Source: Gracilaria domingensis
Taxonomy: Eukaryota > Rhodophyta > Florideophyceae > Gracilariales > Gracilariaceae
Assembly: GCA_022539475.1 (NCBI GenBank)
Contig: VCMS01000070.1
Location: forward strand, 62,001 to 126,000
Length of the DNA stretch: 64,000 nt
Direction: 5' to 3'
Positions 47,318 through 57,924 of this stretch are shown one piece after another. The first letter of the stretch is position 1, and each line of letters starts with the position of its first letter. A program made the position numbers and the translations under genes. The notes beneath the pieces are model-generated. The model had not been told where the DNA came from, did not search any database, and was given only the letters and a program-made list of their open reading frames with translations.

Positions 47318-49180
47318 TCAACCCACTTGGGCCTTGTCCATCGTAGCCGGTATCGGTGTCCGTGTGCGCCGGTGGTACTGCAAGACCTTCGAGCGAGGCA
47401 AGTGCTCGATAGGCTCGTGCGTATCCTCTGAAGAGGCATAGCCGTACCAACGGACTCGATACAGTAGTTCCCCGTCAGGGGCGTAGCCGTGACTTACCAG
47501 ACGGTCGATAACATATTCCTCATCGAGGACCTTCCGCTCAGGATGCGGCTTGGTCGAGGAATCCTCTTTCGAGGCGTCATCGCTCCTGTTCCCGTCGTGG
47601 GCATCGTCAAATGTAGGTGGCTTCCGTCCTGACGGCAACATATCCTGCACACCAGGAAAAGGCGACGTTGACCATGGTGTTTTCCTGACTGTCAGGCTTC
47701 CAGTTTCCTGGTTCTTCTTCCCATGCTGCTGGGCTGTAAACGGAATTCGTTCTTCCCGAACGGCGAGCTTCCGGCCTTCCGGCATAATCTCCCGTTGCGA
47801 CGGTGAACGGTCCGCAACACGGTGTGCCAGCGAGTGGTGTTCTGGCACATGCCGTGGCGACGGTTCGCCGCGCACTGCGGTTTGCGACACCTGCACCTTT
47901 GCATGGCTGTCAAGAGCCGATTCAAACTCGGAATTTTCTGAACCGGTTTTAGGCGGCGCCAGGTCTGGCTGGCACGTGCCCGGCTTGTGCACTGTAATCC
48001 TCGGTTGGAGGCGGATCTCCCACGGAGCTCGACACCTGGCGCGCCGTGCGCTCGTCGGCGATGCTTGAGTGCTGCCCACTTGCTGCGGCTTGACTGCTTG
48101 CCACACTGGTGGTTAATTCCGTATTTTCGACGGCTTCGGCACTTGGTGCTGCACCAAAATCTCCCGAAGTCGGGTCTGCCCTAACAGCACGGTCTTTCTT
48201 CACTAACGTCTCTCCTTTCGGTCTTCCGGCTTTGCGAATCACCGTACTGGTGCCTTCCAACTCAGGCTTCCGTGGTAACGGCACGTCCTTCTCTTCCGGT
48301 CTTCCGACTTCGATCGTCAACGGAGCGGCGTCCTTCTCCGAAGGCCTCAGCGAACCTGTGCGGCTTTTCCGGCTTTCCGAAAGCGAATCACGTACCACAT
48401 CGGTTCTGTGGCCCCGTTCTTGGGCCTGCGAACGTAGCTCCTCTTCTTGAGGCTTGCGCGGTACCTGCGCGTCGTCCTTTCCATTCCGGGTTTCCGGCTG
48501 CGAGTCGCGCGACGTCGCGCGCTCGTGCGAAACAGAAGCCTGCAAAGGCGATTCCGTCGACGACGGCGACAACCAAATCGAACGACATACCTCCTCCTCC
48601 CCCTCCTCAGTTGGAGCGTCGGGGACGGTGGTAAGTATCCCTTCAGGGGCCAGTATCCGCGTGTGGACGTATGTGGCAGGCGAGCCCGACTGGTAAGATT
48701 CCGGCTTATCTGGCAAATCAGCAAGTCCGCGATCAGGATGCGGCAATACTGACAACGAAGTGCGCTCTCCCGCTGTTGCGGCTTGTTTCGCAGTAGGCGT
48801 AGTGCTGTCCGGCTTTGCCGGTTGCTTTTTCTGAGAAACAGGCTTAGGTGCAGGTGTTACGCGATCCTGCGAAAACCGCTCAGGGTCCTCCTCGATATCG
48901 AGGACAACCGTTGTATCGGTAACAGAAATAACCCCGTAGGGGCCGTCTGCGATAGGAAGAGTATGTGCTTACTTTCCTTTTCCGGGTTATAATAAGCCTT
49001 CCGTAGGAAGGCATGGTCACCTTCCCTAATCCGAGGGGCATTCTTTTGCATGCGTGGGTCGAAATTCCGCTTGTAGGCGGCTTGTGCCTTATCAATGTTT
49101 TTTCTAACCTTAAAAATAGTTTTCTTTAGCCAGTCCTTCCAGGCGACCCTATGTAGACGGGACGAGGGGAACTTATTCAA
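47318..49180 (-). pseudogene. Ty3/gypsy (chromovirus) pol tail: integrase C-terminus and chromodomain
   Basis: The tail starts with AQAAYKRNFDPRM and REGDHAFLRK, typical of the region between integrase core and C-terminal GP(Y/F) module. In a shifted frame (switch near 48965) comes DGPYGVISVTDTTVVLDIE, the GPY module. A long Pro/Ser/Arg-rich linker follows (48755-47949). After another shift (47949-48106) comes a chromodomain at about 47366-47521, with EEYVIDRL, RVRWYGY and EPIEHL; Tyr and Trp cage positions are kept. Chromodomains guide chromovirus integration to modified histones. RT, RNase H and the DDE core are absent, so the element is 5'-truncated at about 49180. The linker is full of short hairpins that recode as repeated RKPG/GRPE-like words. 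Confidence 0.8.
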
Positions 49181-50059
49181 AGTTGGCTGTGGCTCAAATG
49201 GACTCTGTGCGTGACTAACATTTTCTGTGCTAAGACGTTTGCGCTAACACGGCGCTACTCAGCAAAAAGCTTTTTAGAGACCAAAACTCCCTAAGCGTCT
49301 ACGGGAATCAGATTGTGTGTACGGAAGCTACGTTTGTTGCCATTGAGTCCTACGGAACGTTCATCTCAGATTGAGGTGTCTAACGAAAATCAAGATGCTA
49401 CAAAAACATTTTTTGTAGAGGAAAAGCTGTTTGTCAAGATTTATGAGTGAAACTCAACTACTCGTGCAATAGTCCAGCTTTGGTGCGGAATTCAGACTTG
49501 TGTTTAGTTTGCTGCTAACTTTGAGATTCCTTGTAAGATGTCTAAACGCTTTTTGCTGGACGCGTAGAAAGATGTGTGGGAAAAAACTTGCGTACAGTTC
49601 TCATATCGTTGATTTTTTTTTTATTTTTGGTGGTTACTAACTTCCAGTTTTTTTTCTTTCTGTTTTTGATTTGAGATCTTTGGTTGGATTTTGTTTATTT
49701 CTTTGGTTGAGTCTAGGCTTGTGTTACTTTTTTGTGTGGCTCGTTGTTTTTTCCTGAATCTTTTTCTTGCTATAAGAAATAATTCAAACCGTTTGTAAAC
49801 ACCCGCGTCGTTTACCACTAAAATGACATCTAGAATGACCTCAAGTGAGGTCACATGCTTGCTTTTTAGCCACTTGATGACATGTGCCATGGCAAATGCG
49901 TCCCGCGGCCATGGGCTGCAATAAACAAATAGATCTTCCTCGCAGTTGCGTTGCAACAGTATTGTTACATGGTGAAATACTAAGTTACATAGGTTTTCTT
50001 CGAATAATATCAGTAAAATTTAAGTTACGTACTTCTTTGCTGTCGTAATGCGAACGATG
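49181..50059. other. AT-rich region, no clear gene
   Basis: T-rich on the plus strand. A minus-strand frame of 111 codons (49956-49621) starts CEEDLFVYCSPWPRDAFAMA and becomes Lys/Gln-rich. It has coding-like character in the first half but no family that I recognise, and may be a transposon fragment. Confidence 0.35.
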
Positions 50060-51022
50060 TACCCTTCTGGGAGGATAGTTTTGGGACACTTTAGAGAAAT
50101 TTAAAATTATTTCATAAAAGAGTCTTCTTCTTTAATTTCAAATCTAGGCAATAAGATTGCCGTTGACGAGAGCTTTCAAACGAGCTACGATATGTCATGT
50201 AATCTCCCCAACGGTTCAAAGCACCGACTCACTTGGCTGGATGTTCGCCAATCGCCAACAGGCGCTCTCCGGCCAGTTTTAGGACAACGTCCTCCCCATG
50301 GAAGAGTTCGACCGCAACCCCCAACGCTTCAAAAACAATGAAAGCAGCGAACTAATAAGACCGAATCGGTGTCCTTGGCTTTCCGATAGCCTTCAGTAGT
50401 CCACCGTCCTTGCCACTACGAATTGACATGGCCACAGACTTTCTAAGCAATGGAGCACTTTTCTTTATTGCCACAATGCGACGCTTTCTCTTCACAAAAC
50501 TTTCACGCGCTTTCAATTGACATTCCTCGTTAATAACAGTTAACGAGGGACCAGGGCGTATCTAGAACTTCAATAAATGCTGCAGTTCTTCTTAGCTGCT
50601 TTCTCCAGCTTTCTACATACTGTGAACAGTCGACTTGCTGATGCCGGTCTATCTAGCTATGTCGCGAACACTGCCATTATCTCGGAGCAGTCGCAAAGCC
50701 TGTTTGCGCGCGAGAAACTGGTCTTTCTGACGTTGCAAGCGCTTTTTGTGCTCAAATGTTTGGTTTCTCATAGACGGTGGGATGATGAAAACGTTACTGC
50801 TGTTCACCGCCATAGTGGACAGGTTTTCAGAGGAGCTCGCAAGAGCTGATCATTTGGACGTTTACTGCAGTCCTATGCGTGGCGGGTAAGGGGCTCACAA
50901 TGGACTTAAGATTCCACTGTGGCGCGAGATGGGATGGGAGATGGGTGTTTCGGTTCCCATACGTTTGGCGGGAATTTGTCCCAAAATTAGCCATGTCCCA
51001 AAACTATCCTCCCAGAAGGGTA
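50060..51022 (-). mobile_element. Tc1/mariner-like element with perfect 29-bp TIRs
   Basis: The first 29 bp (50060-50088, TACCCTTCTGGGAGG...) are the exact reverse complement of the last 29 (50994-51022). The outermost TA at each end fits the TA target duplication of the Tc1/mariner superfamily, leaving ~27-bp TIRs. The 963-bp length is short of a full element. A transposase HTH relic remains on the minus strand (50771-50615), and no DDE/DDD core is seen. Confidence 0.88.
50615..50771 (-). pseudogene. Transposase helix-turn-helix relic
   Basis: Beginning MRNQTFEHKKRLQRQKDQF, the frame continues ALRLLRDNGSVRDIAR, then a TAG stop, then TGISKSTVHSM. This is the shape of the N-terminal paired-type HTH of Tc1/pogo-like transposases (helix, G-S-V-R-D-I-A turn, recognition helix). 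The stop codon and the missing catalytic domain make it non-functional. Confidence 0.7.
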
Positions 51023-51184
51023 GTATCTATTTCTACAAAGCGGCGATTTGATAAAAATGTATGTGACTAAGTAAACCAAAAGTTTAATATTCCATTAAGT
51101 GTATATACATGAACATAGGAAGTAACTGAGTAGTTGCGGAGTTCTTTCCTCTCCCACCCGAACTATTTTCTCTCTCATACCACG

Positions 51185-52412
51185 ATGCCTAAACCACCTC
51201 TCCTCTCTCGCGACGACACTACGAACGCTCTAGAACCGCTTTCAAACGGCCGTCTGGAGGAGATACTAGAGGTTGAAAAACTTTCGACAACCACAGATGT
51301 CGATAATTCTGATTTAAAGAGCGATTCAAATTCGTCTATTTATAATTCCTTTTTTTGCGACGGCGGAACAAAGAATATTAAGAACAGGACCACTTTTACG
51401 GCGCATGAGTTTCAAGGCATTTGGGTCCGCATAGAAAATTTAATTCGTAATAATTGGGATGTCGGAAGAGGTCGTCGATGCCCTTATGCGCCAAAAGACA
51501 TTCTTTTTTTGACGTTGACAACGTTACGAAATGGTGACCAATGTCATTTCTTGGCGCATATGTTTCGTATGAAACGAACTACCTTCGAGCTGATGCTCAC
51601 GAAATCTATTCTACGTTTCTCACATGGAATGATGCAGAGATTAATATTTCAATATGAGCCGAAGTATACCTTTTCCCGAATAGTCCGCGAAGAGTTATTC
51701 AAATATTTTTTATGCTCGACATGCGACGGGCGTATTTTTGCATCATTCTAATCGTCCGTCTGAAAATATGCAAGAAGGGAAAGTTTATTTCAGCGAAAAA
51801 CACAAGTTATATGGTTTCAAAACAGAAGTGTCCGTTTTATCTAATGAAATTGCTATTGGTGGTTCGAATCCTTTCTCGGGTTCAAAATCCGATGTTGACA
51901 AATTTTTTGACAATATAGATTTTCATGGAGTGGCTCTGATTAACAGATAAAATGAAAAATCGAGCGCCGGTATTGGTAAAATGTATGCAACTTATGAAGA
52001 GCAGTGGGCAGTTCTTGCTGACAAAGGATGTCAAAGAGGTGAAGATTATGTTCGTTTCTTTCATCTAAAGAAAATGTCGCAAAAAGCTCTTTTTAGTGCC
52101 AAGGATACTTCTAGAAACCGATGTGTTTCTTCGGATAGAATTATTGTTGAAAATTGGTTTGGTCGAATTTGGAATATGTGGGCTTTGTTTGCCTCAAAAT
52201 ACCGCCGGGTGGAGAAAAATTATGAAGAATTTTTTCATTTTGCTGTGGCGTTGGCAAATTTGCATAGTAAATGAAACCCTCTAAGGGCCGAAGATAAAGA
52301 GTATTGTCAACGTGTGAAAAATCGTTTGCGGTACATTGGGAATTCAATTTGCCAGGTACGTCGTTTGGCTCAACAAAAATATCGCGAGAACGAAAGAAGG
52401 CGTTTAAATTAG
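51185..52412 (+). pseudogene. PIF/Harbinger-type DDE transposase (DDE_Tnp_4-like), broken
   Basis: The start is MPKPPLLSRDD. An acidic N-terminus leads to a helix-turn-helix-like part (RRCPYAPKDILFLTLTTLR, then CHFLAHMFRMKRTTFELML). A frame change near 51735 is followed by SNRPSENMQEGKVYFSEKH and GSNPFSGSKSDVDKF. A stop (51948-51950) and then ADKGCQRGEDYVRFF, DRIIVENWFGRIWNMWALF and FHFAVALANLHS follow. A TGA at 52272 interrupts a tail still readable to 52412. The second acidic position (SDVD) and the final Glu (IVENWFG) are kept. The first catalytic Asp, expected in an ATDV-type motif, appears as ATGV. The element is dead by several criteria. Confidence 0.8.
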
Positions 52413-52612
52413 ACGTTTAATCGCTTTGATGAAAGCGAGGAGGAAACGCTCCCGTCTTAAGATGATATAGTAAATATTAGTAAACTGTGCAGTTAAAATG
52501 ATAACTGCATTTTATGCTTTATTTCTGTTCTGAGTAGTGATCTAATGTATTGCATAACAATGTTAGAGTTATTAACTAACTGCAAAAGTAGTCTGCAAAT
52601 GCGTAGATGTGT

Positions 52613-52733
52613 TACAAAATCGTAATTAAATTTTATTTTACAATTACCGAGCAACAACTTTGACTATCATAGACTATCATAGTCAAAGTTGTTGCTCGGT
52701 AATTGTAAAATAAAATTTAATTACGATTTTGTA
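52613..52733. repeat. Perfect 55-bp-arm hairpin
   Basis: Arms 52613-52667 and 52679-52733 are exact reverse complements around an 11-nt loop, AT-rich. It lies about 200 bp after the DDE transposase relic. It could be a fold-back element, a pair of TIRs joined after internal deletion, or an assembly fold-back artefact. Confidence 0.93.
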
Positions 52734-53390
52734 CAATTAGTTCATTTTGTTTGGATTTTAGAAGCGCTGCAATCCTTATTTTCCAGAAAATAAATTCTTC
52801 CTTACATTTCGCGTGTAACCAAGGAATACGCTTAGTTCTGCAGTCTTTTTCAGCTATGGTCGTCTGTTCGACGAGGTCCACCTGCCTTTTTGGATGAAGC
52901 GCGATGCTTTCACTGATAGCTTTAGCGAGGTTCTTGTCCTTTTTATTGTGGAGCAAATGCTGTTTTGTTCACTACTTATAAAACCGTAACCTCTGCCAAA
53001 CCGGTTTTACCCAGGGCCTGAAGGAGCAGGGGGTCCAGTATTTTTTGTACTATTCACTGGCTACATACCTTTCAGTACATAGACTTGTATACAAACCTAC
53101 CCACATTCAAGGAGGCATTATTCCTTTTTCTAACTGCTAATTACGAGTCAGATCATTATTCTTACAAGGTGGCAGACGAGTGCATTTAAGGCACTCGGAC
53201 TGGCTAAGTAAATGTTTTCACCGGCAGGAATGTGATTGTAGTCCTTCGCCTCCCTTTCTTCATTCGACAGCTCTGAAAATAAAGAGTTACCCACGGGGTA
53301 CGGTTTCGGCTGCCCGGGCAGATATAATAGTTATAATTGCCCTGGTGCACCATGGAGCATTAGTCCTGGCTCTGGAAATAAACAGGTACC
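52734..53390. other. No gene recognised
   Basis: A 79-codon minus frame (52956-52717) enters the hairpin arm and is Lys-rich without known motifs. The remainder is AT-rich. Confidence 0.45.
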
Positions 53391-53398
53391 CACGTCAG

Positions 53399-53897
53399 AA
53401 GCTGGAAAAGTGACTCAAGGACGAAGACCGCCGTGCAATGATGGAGGAGCCGCTGGACACGGCAGCACTGGCCGGGTAGATTTCGTACATGCTGTATATG
53501 GACTACGCGGCGGGGGAGCACAACGTGATGGCAACGGGCGACACCAGGAGCTACCTGCGATTTAATTCAGATTAAGGTCTTCTTATCTCAATTGATTTGC
53601 GGAGGCAGCGCCGGTGTTCGACCTGGAGAGCAACGCGAAATTCGAGGTGTCGGCGGAGCAATACGACGAGGCGATCGAGCGACTGCACGAGATGGTGGAG
53701 CTGCTGATTCAGCAGTGCTGAAGGCGCAGCTGGATCGCGCGTCGGAGGACGGCCAGCGCAAGCGCCCGGCGGCTCCTGCCACTTGTACGGATGACAGTCG
53801 CTGGGTCGGCGACGGCGTGTGCGACGCCCTGGGCAACGTGTTCGACGGCATTTACTACGTGTACGACGGTACCTGCTCGCCCGAAGCGACAGTGTGA
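53399..53897 (+). pseudogene. Decayed coding fragment, unknown protein
   Basis: High-GC, coding-like sequence in broken frames. One stretch reads DEDRRAMMEEPLDTAALAG, a stop, then SYMLYMDYAAGEHNVMATG. Another (about 53610-53720) reads VFDLESNAKFEVSAEQYDE and ends IQQC-stop. A third (about 53788-53897) reads DDSRWVGDGVCDALGNVFDG with a Cys pair and tyrosines. The pieces might be exons separated by short introns, but a TAG inside the first argues for decay. No family is recognised. Confidence 0.35.
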
Positions 53898-53977
53898 TCT
53901 AGACTTTCTGAAGCGCGTTACACGTATGTCTTATCCCCGAAATGAGAAGCAAGGTGTGAGGGAAATAAGACTTGTGC

Positions 53978-53983
53978 TTTATT
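53978..53983 (-). terminator. Polyadenylation signal of vWA-a copy 3
   Basis: AATAAA on the minus strand about 80 bp after the stop codon at 54064. Confidence 0.7.
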
Positions 53984-54063
53984 CACAATCTACACTGCTC
54001 TTTCCAGTGCTCGTCTCGTGAGCTGTTGGAGACGGCAACAGTTTCCTGGCGGCCCCCGCCGCT

Positions 54064-54750
54064 TTACAACGCATCGGCGCAGATTTTGAGGGCCAGCTCC
54101 TCGGCGATTTTCTCCAGGGCGAGAACGTCGAGGAAGCTATCCACCTGGAACACCTTGTCGGCGTCCCCACCAGCAATGTCCAACAAAATGTCCTCGTCCG
54201 TCGCGCCAGCGGCCACCACGCAAACACTGCCTCCGATACTGCGGAACAGATCGGCGCGTGCCACCGCACTGGCTCCGATGTTGCTCATGCCGTCCCCTAG
54301 AAGAACGATCTTGTTGGCCTCACCGGGCCTGCGCGAAAGCTGCGAGAAGCAGGCGCTAATACCGCCCGACACAAACGACAAGCCGCGCAGCTGCTCTTCG
54401 GTTTGCACCAGAGTGTTGAACGTGGGAGAATCGGGCGTGAGGTCGGTAATGGTACTCACCGAAGTGGAGTACTGCACTGCACCCAACTCCAACGGGTTAT
54501 CCACCAGCACAGCGCTCACGTCCAAAACAAAGAACCTCTCGTTGGTGAACTCTTGCGAGCTAATTGAGCCACTGCCGTCGATCGCAAAGCACACGTTCAG
54601 ATTGCATCCGCCAGCTGCCTCAATCTTGGCTTTGAGCTCTGCTAGTGCGGCAGCACTCATTCGTCCAGCCACAGGGAGCTGTTTCACAGCAGATGCATTG
54701 ACTGCGATGCAGAGCGCGGCAGCGATGGAAAAGAACACAAAGTTGATCAT
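54064..54750 (-). CDS. Secreted von Willebrand factor A domain protein (vWA-a, copy 3)
   Basis: 228 residues, one substitution from copies 1, 2 and 4 (GATDED for GAADED near residue 184). Same signal peptide, DGSGS metal site and TATA spacing. The base before the ATG follows the left-arm type (CACAATG), whereas the sequence after the stop follows the copy 2 type (AAGCGGCGGGGG). The gene therefore looks like a recombinant of left- and right-arm versions. Confidence 0.88.
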   Translation of the reverse strand: MINFVFFSIAAALCIAVNASAVKQLPVAGRMSAAALAELKAKIEAAGGCNLNVCFAIDGSGSISSQEFTNERFFVLDVSAVLVDNPLELGAVQYSTSVSTITDLTPDSPTFNTLVQTEEQLRGLSFVSGGISACFSQLSRRPGEANKIVLLGDGMSNIGASAVARADLFRSIGGSVCVVAAGATDEDILLDIAGGDADKVFQVDSFLDVLALEKIAEELALKICADAL

Positions 54751-54881
54751 TGTGGTTTGTGGGTGAGGGTCAGTTGAAGCTGTTGTGTAGAAGCTGGGAT
54801 TTGTTCTGAAGCAGCTAGTAGAGTCGATGAGTGGGTGGATGGACGGCAGAGCTTGGAGGTTTTGGCGGCGCTGCGATGTGC

Positions 54882-54888
54882 TTATATA
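54882..54888 (-). promoter_or_regulatory. TATA box of vWA-a copy 3
   Basis: TATATAA, 132 bp before the start codon at 54750. Confidence 0.75.
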
Positions 54889-56138
54889 TGGAAGGAGATC
54901 GGAGCAGAAGGCATCGAAATGTTTTACTGGAGGAAGAGGTGCATCGCGAACGAAAAGTCGTGAAGGACTAGAGTGTTGTTCTTGTTGCCCCTCTGCTGCT
55001 GTATTGTGTTGTTGTTCGTTGTTAGTTGTTTGAGTCATTAAGGATCGCCTCGTGCAGAGTTGAAACGTTTTCGCACTGGCAACTGGCGAAAACGAAGCGA
55101 TGGATTGTAGAAGAAACGAATGTACAGCTGCTGAATACGGAGCAGCATTGTGTGTAGCTGGGGCAAGGGACATCAAGCTGGCAGCGTTAATTCGGAACGA
55201 GATTGTCGAAAGCGTTTGGAGATTTCGCTCCGTGCGATGTGGTGATTGGATCGTTCTTTCACGCTCTCATTGGAGTTTATCGTACTTTTATCGTTACGAT
55301 GGGGCCAGAGAATGCAGAGTGGTGTATCTACACGTATCTGTTGCGGGGCATGTCGGGACAGTGCAGCAGGGTTCAGGCACGTGCAAGGACGAGGCCACAG
55401 CCATGCAACCCTCTTCTTTCGATTGCCCGAAAGCAACAAGGGCGGCACTTGTTTCTCCGTGACAATAGCTCATGAGCCAGTAAAAGGGAAAAGACAGATC
55501 ATGTCTGGGCATTGGAACCGAGGTAGCCCTTATTCGGTCGCCCTCACTAGATCGCAAGATGTAGCTTGTGCGCGCCGAGAGACAATTTGTCAACGAAGCA
55601 TCAGTTTCCTTCTCCTCAAACTCCTGCGCAAATTTAGTTGTCGCTGACAACGCTGAAGAGTACGTGTAGTTGATTGCGTGCAATGGTTGTCGTGTGGTAG
55701 GGATGCTTTTCTGGTAGATCGGTCATTGGCCGGGCAATGCATGGATGACTTGTGCGGTTTCTCGCGAGAAAGCGTGCGCACTCTGCCAGCCAATGGATGC
55801 CCTCTGCACTCCGCCCCTCTCACGCAAAAGCGCAAAAGTGCAGTGACCATGCCTCAGCCAGGCACAAGCTGAGCACCCGCACGTGTAGCTCTGTCGATGT
55901 GCTACTCAGACAGCATCGCTGCCGCCGACGTAGCATACGCGCCGCCGCCGATATACACTGTTTCTCGTCGTACACGTGTGAATATCGCGGTGAGTCCAAT
56001 ATTTGTTACTTGCTTCAAATTATCACTCATAAATCGTCTACTTGTTCCTCCCATGTTTTCAATCTGAGCACACCCGTACTTTCTTCCATCACCTGCCTTT
56101 TCCTCAACCTTTTCCTTCATCCTCCAGTTCTTCCGAAC

Positions 56139-56771
56139 ATGAAGACAGCAGTGCTCCTTGTTACCAACTTCGCATTCTTTGTCTATCTTGCCGCTGCACT
56201 CAACGAAATCGGCACTCTTTGCGAAGATCCAGACGACTCTATCAGCGTATGCTTCGCTCTGGACGGAAGCTCTTCCATTTGCCCTTCAGCCTTCAGCACT
56301 CAAATAAGTGTGGTGCTCCAAACTATTGAAGCTATACCACCCCGCGTACGAAATGTAAGGCTGGCGGCCAACCAATATGGAAGCTCCGTCACATCCATCA
56401 GTCCGTTTACTTCGGATCGCAACGCTTTCCGTTCTGCCGTGCGGCTCACTGAACAGCTGCAATTAGATGGAACTTTTGTTGCAGCTGGATTGAACTATTG
56501 CATCAGCGAGTTCTCGGAGAGGTGTGGACGAGAGAACAACATTGTTCTTCTAGGTGACGGAAACAATAACATTGGTACTGATCCTGGAGAAAGGGCTGAG
56601 TTTTTCTTCGCCCTTGGAGGAGTGATTCACGTTGTGGGCGTCGGGGAGTCGCAGAACATCACATCTTTGACCAGCATAGCAGGCGATAACCCTCAAAGAG
56701 TTTTCAGCGTTGAAGGCGATGTTTCGGTTGCAGACATCTCTCGCGATCTGTCTAGGTTGCTGTTCTCTTGA
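56139..56771 (+). CDS. Secreted von Willebrand factor A domain protein (vWA-b, copy 2)
   Basis: The 210-residue product is identical to the gene at 38820: signal peptide from MKTAVLLVTN, DGSSS metal site, complete MIDAS Thr and Asp. It has the same orientation relative to the window as the first copy. AATAAA lies at 56788, 17 bp after the stop. Confidence 0.88.
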   Translation: MKTAVLLVTNFAFFVYLAAALNEIGTLCEDPDDSISVCFALDGSSSICPSAFSTQISVVLQTIEAIPPRVRNVRLAANQYGSSVTSISPFTSDRNAFRSAVRLTEQLQLDGTFVAAGLNYCISEFSERCGRENNIVLLGDGNNNIGTDPGERAEFFFALGGVIHVVGVGESQNITSLTSIAGDNPQRVFSVEGDVSVADISRDLSRLLFS

Positions 56772-56787
56772 GAGGCATCCAGTCCCC

Positions 56788-56793
56788 AATAAA
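56788..56793 (+). terminator. Polyadenylation signal of vWA-b copy 2
   Basis: AATAAA 17 bp after the stop codon. Confidence 0.6.
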
Positions 56794-57924
56794 TAACCAT
56801 TGAAGCACATTGGTTTGCTTGCTTGATTTGAAAAGCATCATTCATCTCTAAAAATTCTGTGTATGTGCTTTACTGCATGCTAACTGACCTGTTCGGAGTA
56901 TGAAATGCTGATGCCAATCAGGATGATGGCGTAGAGTAAGTATTATTGTCCACCTCGTTTGATGGTTTAGAATAGGTGATATTGGCCACCTCGTTTAAGG
57001 TATTCAGCTCAAATTCTTTTGTGTTCCTAGATCACCTGCAGTATGCTGAAGCACAAATCAACGTAACTTGTGCTCTCCATAGAAGAGATGCGTTCTTGGA
57101 ATTGGACAACAGAATTTTAGAGAGAGCGATCGAGGCACCAAACCTCCACGCAGGACGGCTCATTCCGGTTCTGAACGAAGACCAAAAGCATCGAAGAAGA
57201 CCATCCTTCCAGAAAATTATCCTGCCCCTGACCCTTTCGGGTAGCCGCAACTGGGGCAAAGAAATCCACTGATTTGCCTACGTGTAGAACCATCAGCAAT
57301 AACGACGCTTTTTCTAGATGATGTTTCGTCAGCACTGTTCATAGGGTTATGCTGGTTATCGATAGAAGATATCGAAAGCTTCGGTGCAGAGTTCAAGGTG
57401 AGAGACAAGATTTTCCGTCCAGTCACGATCGTGTCGTCGAATGACCTAGAAGGGCAAGGTAGCGATGCTGACGGCATAGCAATGGGCAGTGCTACAGATG
57501 CTGTGGCACAAAATTGCGTGGCTGATGCATCGTCAGCGCTTGCTGATGCGGCGTCTTGCACACAAAGTAGCAGCGTGAGAGGTCGAGCGTCTGAGCCGGT
57601 GCAGGGCCACTGATTGTGAGAATGTCGGTTGCCGCGCTACTCCCTACTCCCACGGTGAATTTGCGCAAAGCGCAGTGAAGAAGGAGATCAATGTATCGAT
57701 ATCGACTTGAATGCTTGCTTGCACAAGCATTTAGTTAGACTTCCTAGTTTCTCGGGGGTGCCTATACTTCACAAGTCTAACTAGCTTATCCAACAAGAAT
57801 GCGAATGGGGCGTAAAAAGGCTTACATTGATGCGTACGTTGATGCATATGGCATCCACATAATCTTGCTTTTCCGTCGCAGTATCTCACACCAATGCACG
57901 CAGTGCTGCTCGTCAGACAACGTG
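56794..57924. other. Centre of second vWA block, no recognised gene
   Basis: Near-exact duplicate of 39475-40605. The same anonymous open frames and the AGTTAGACTT inverted repeat are present. Confidence 0.5.

Larger units (their letters stand above)
43300..49100. repeat. Region packed with short GC-rich palindromes (mini-hairpins)
   Basis: Hairpins of 4-10 bp stem and 2-6 nt loop recur every few tens of bases. Examples: CCCGGTGACGGG (44106), CCTCGTTGAGG (44627), a perfect 10-bp stem at 44652-44673, an 8-bp stem at 44751-44770, CCGACTCCGTCGG (44977), CCGCATTTTGCGG (47123), CCGCCTAAGGCGG (47179), CCGCTTGAAGCGG (47222), CCGGCTTTGCCGG (48809) and CCTTCCGTAGGAAGG (48997). Several share the plan CCGCN-TGA-NGCGG. 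They occur in non-coding parts and inside the gypsy pol tail, but not in the neighbouring vWA or NB-ARC regions. Confidence 0.85.
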
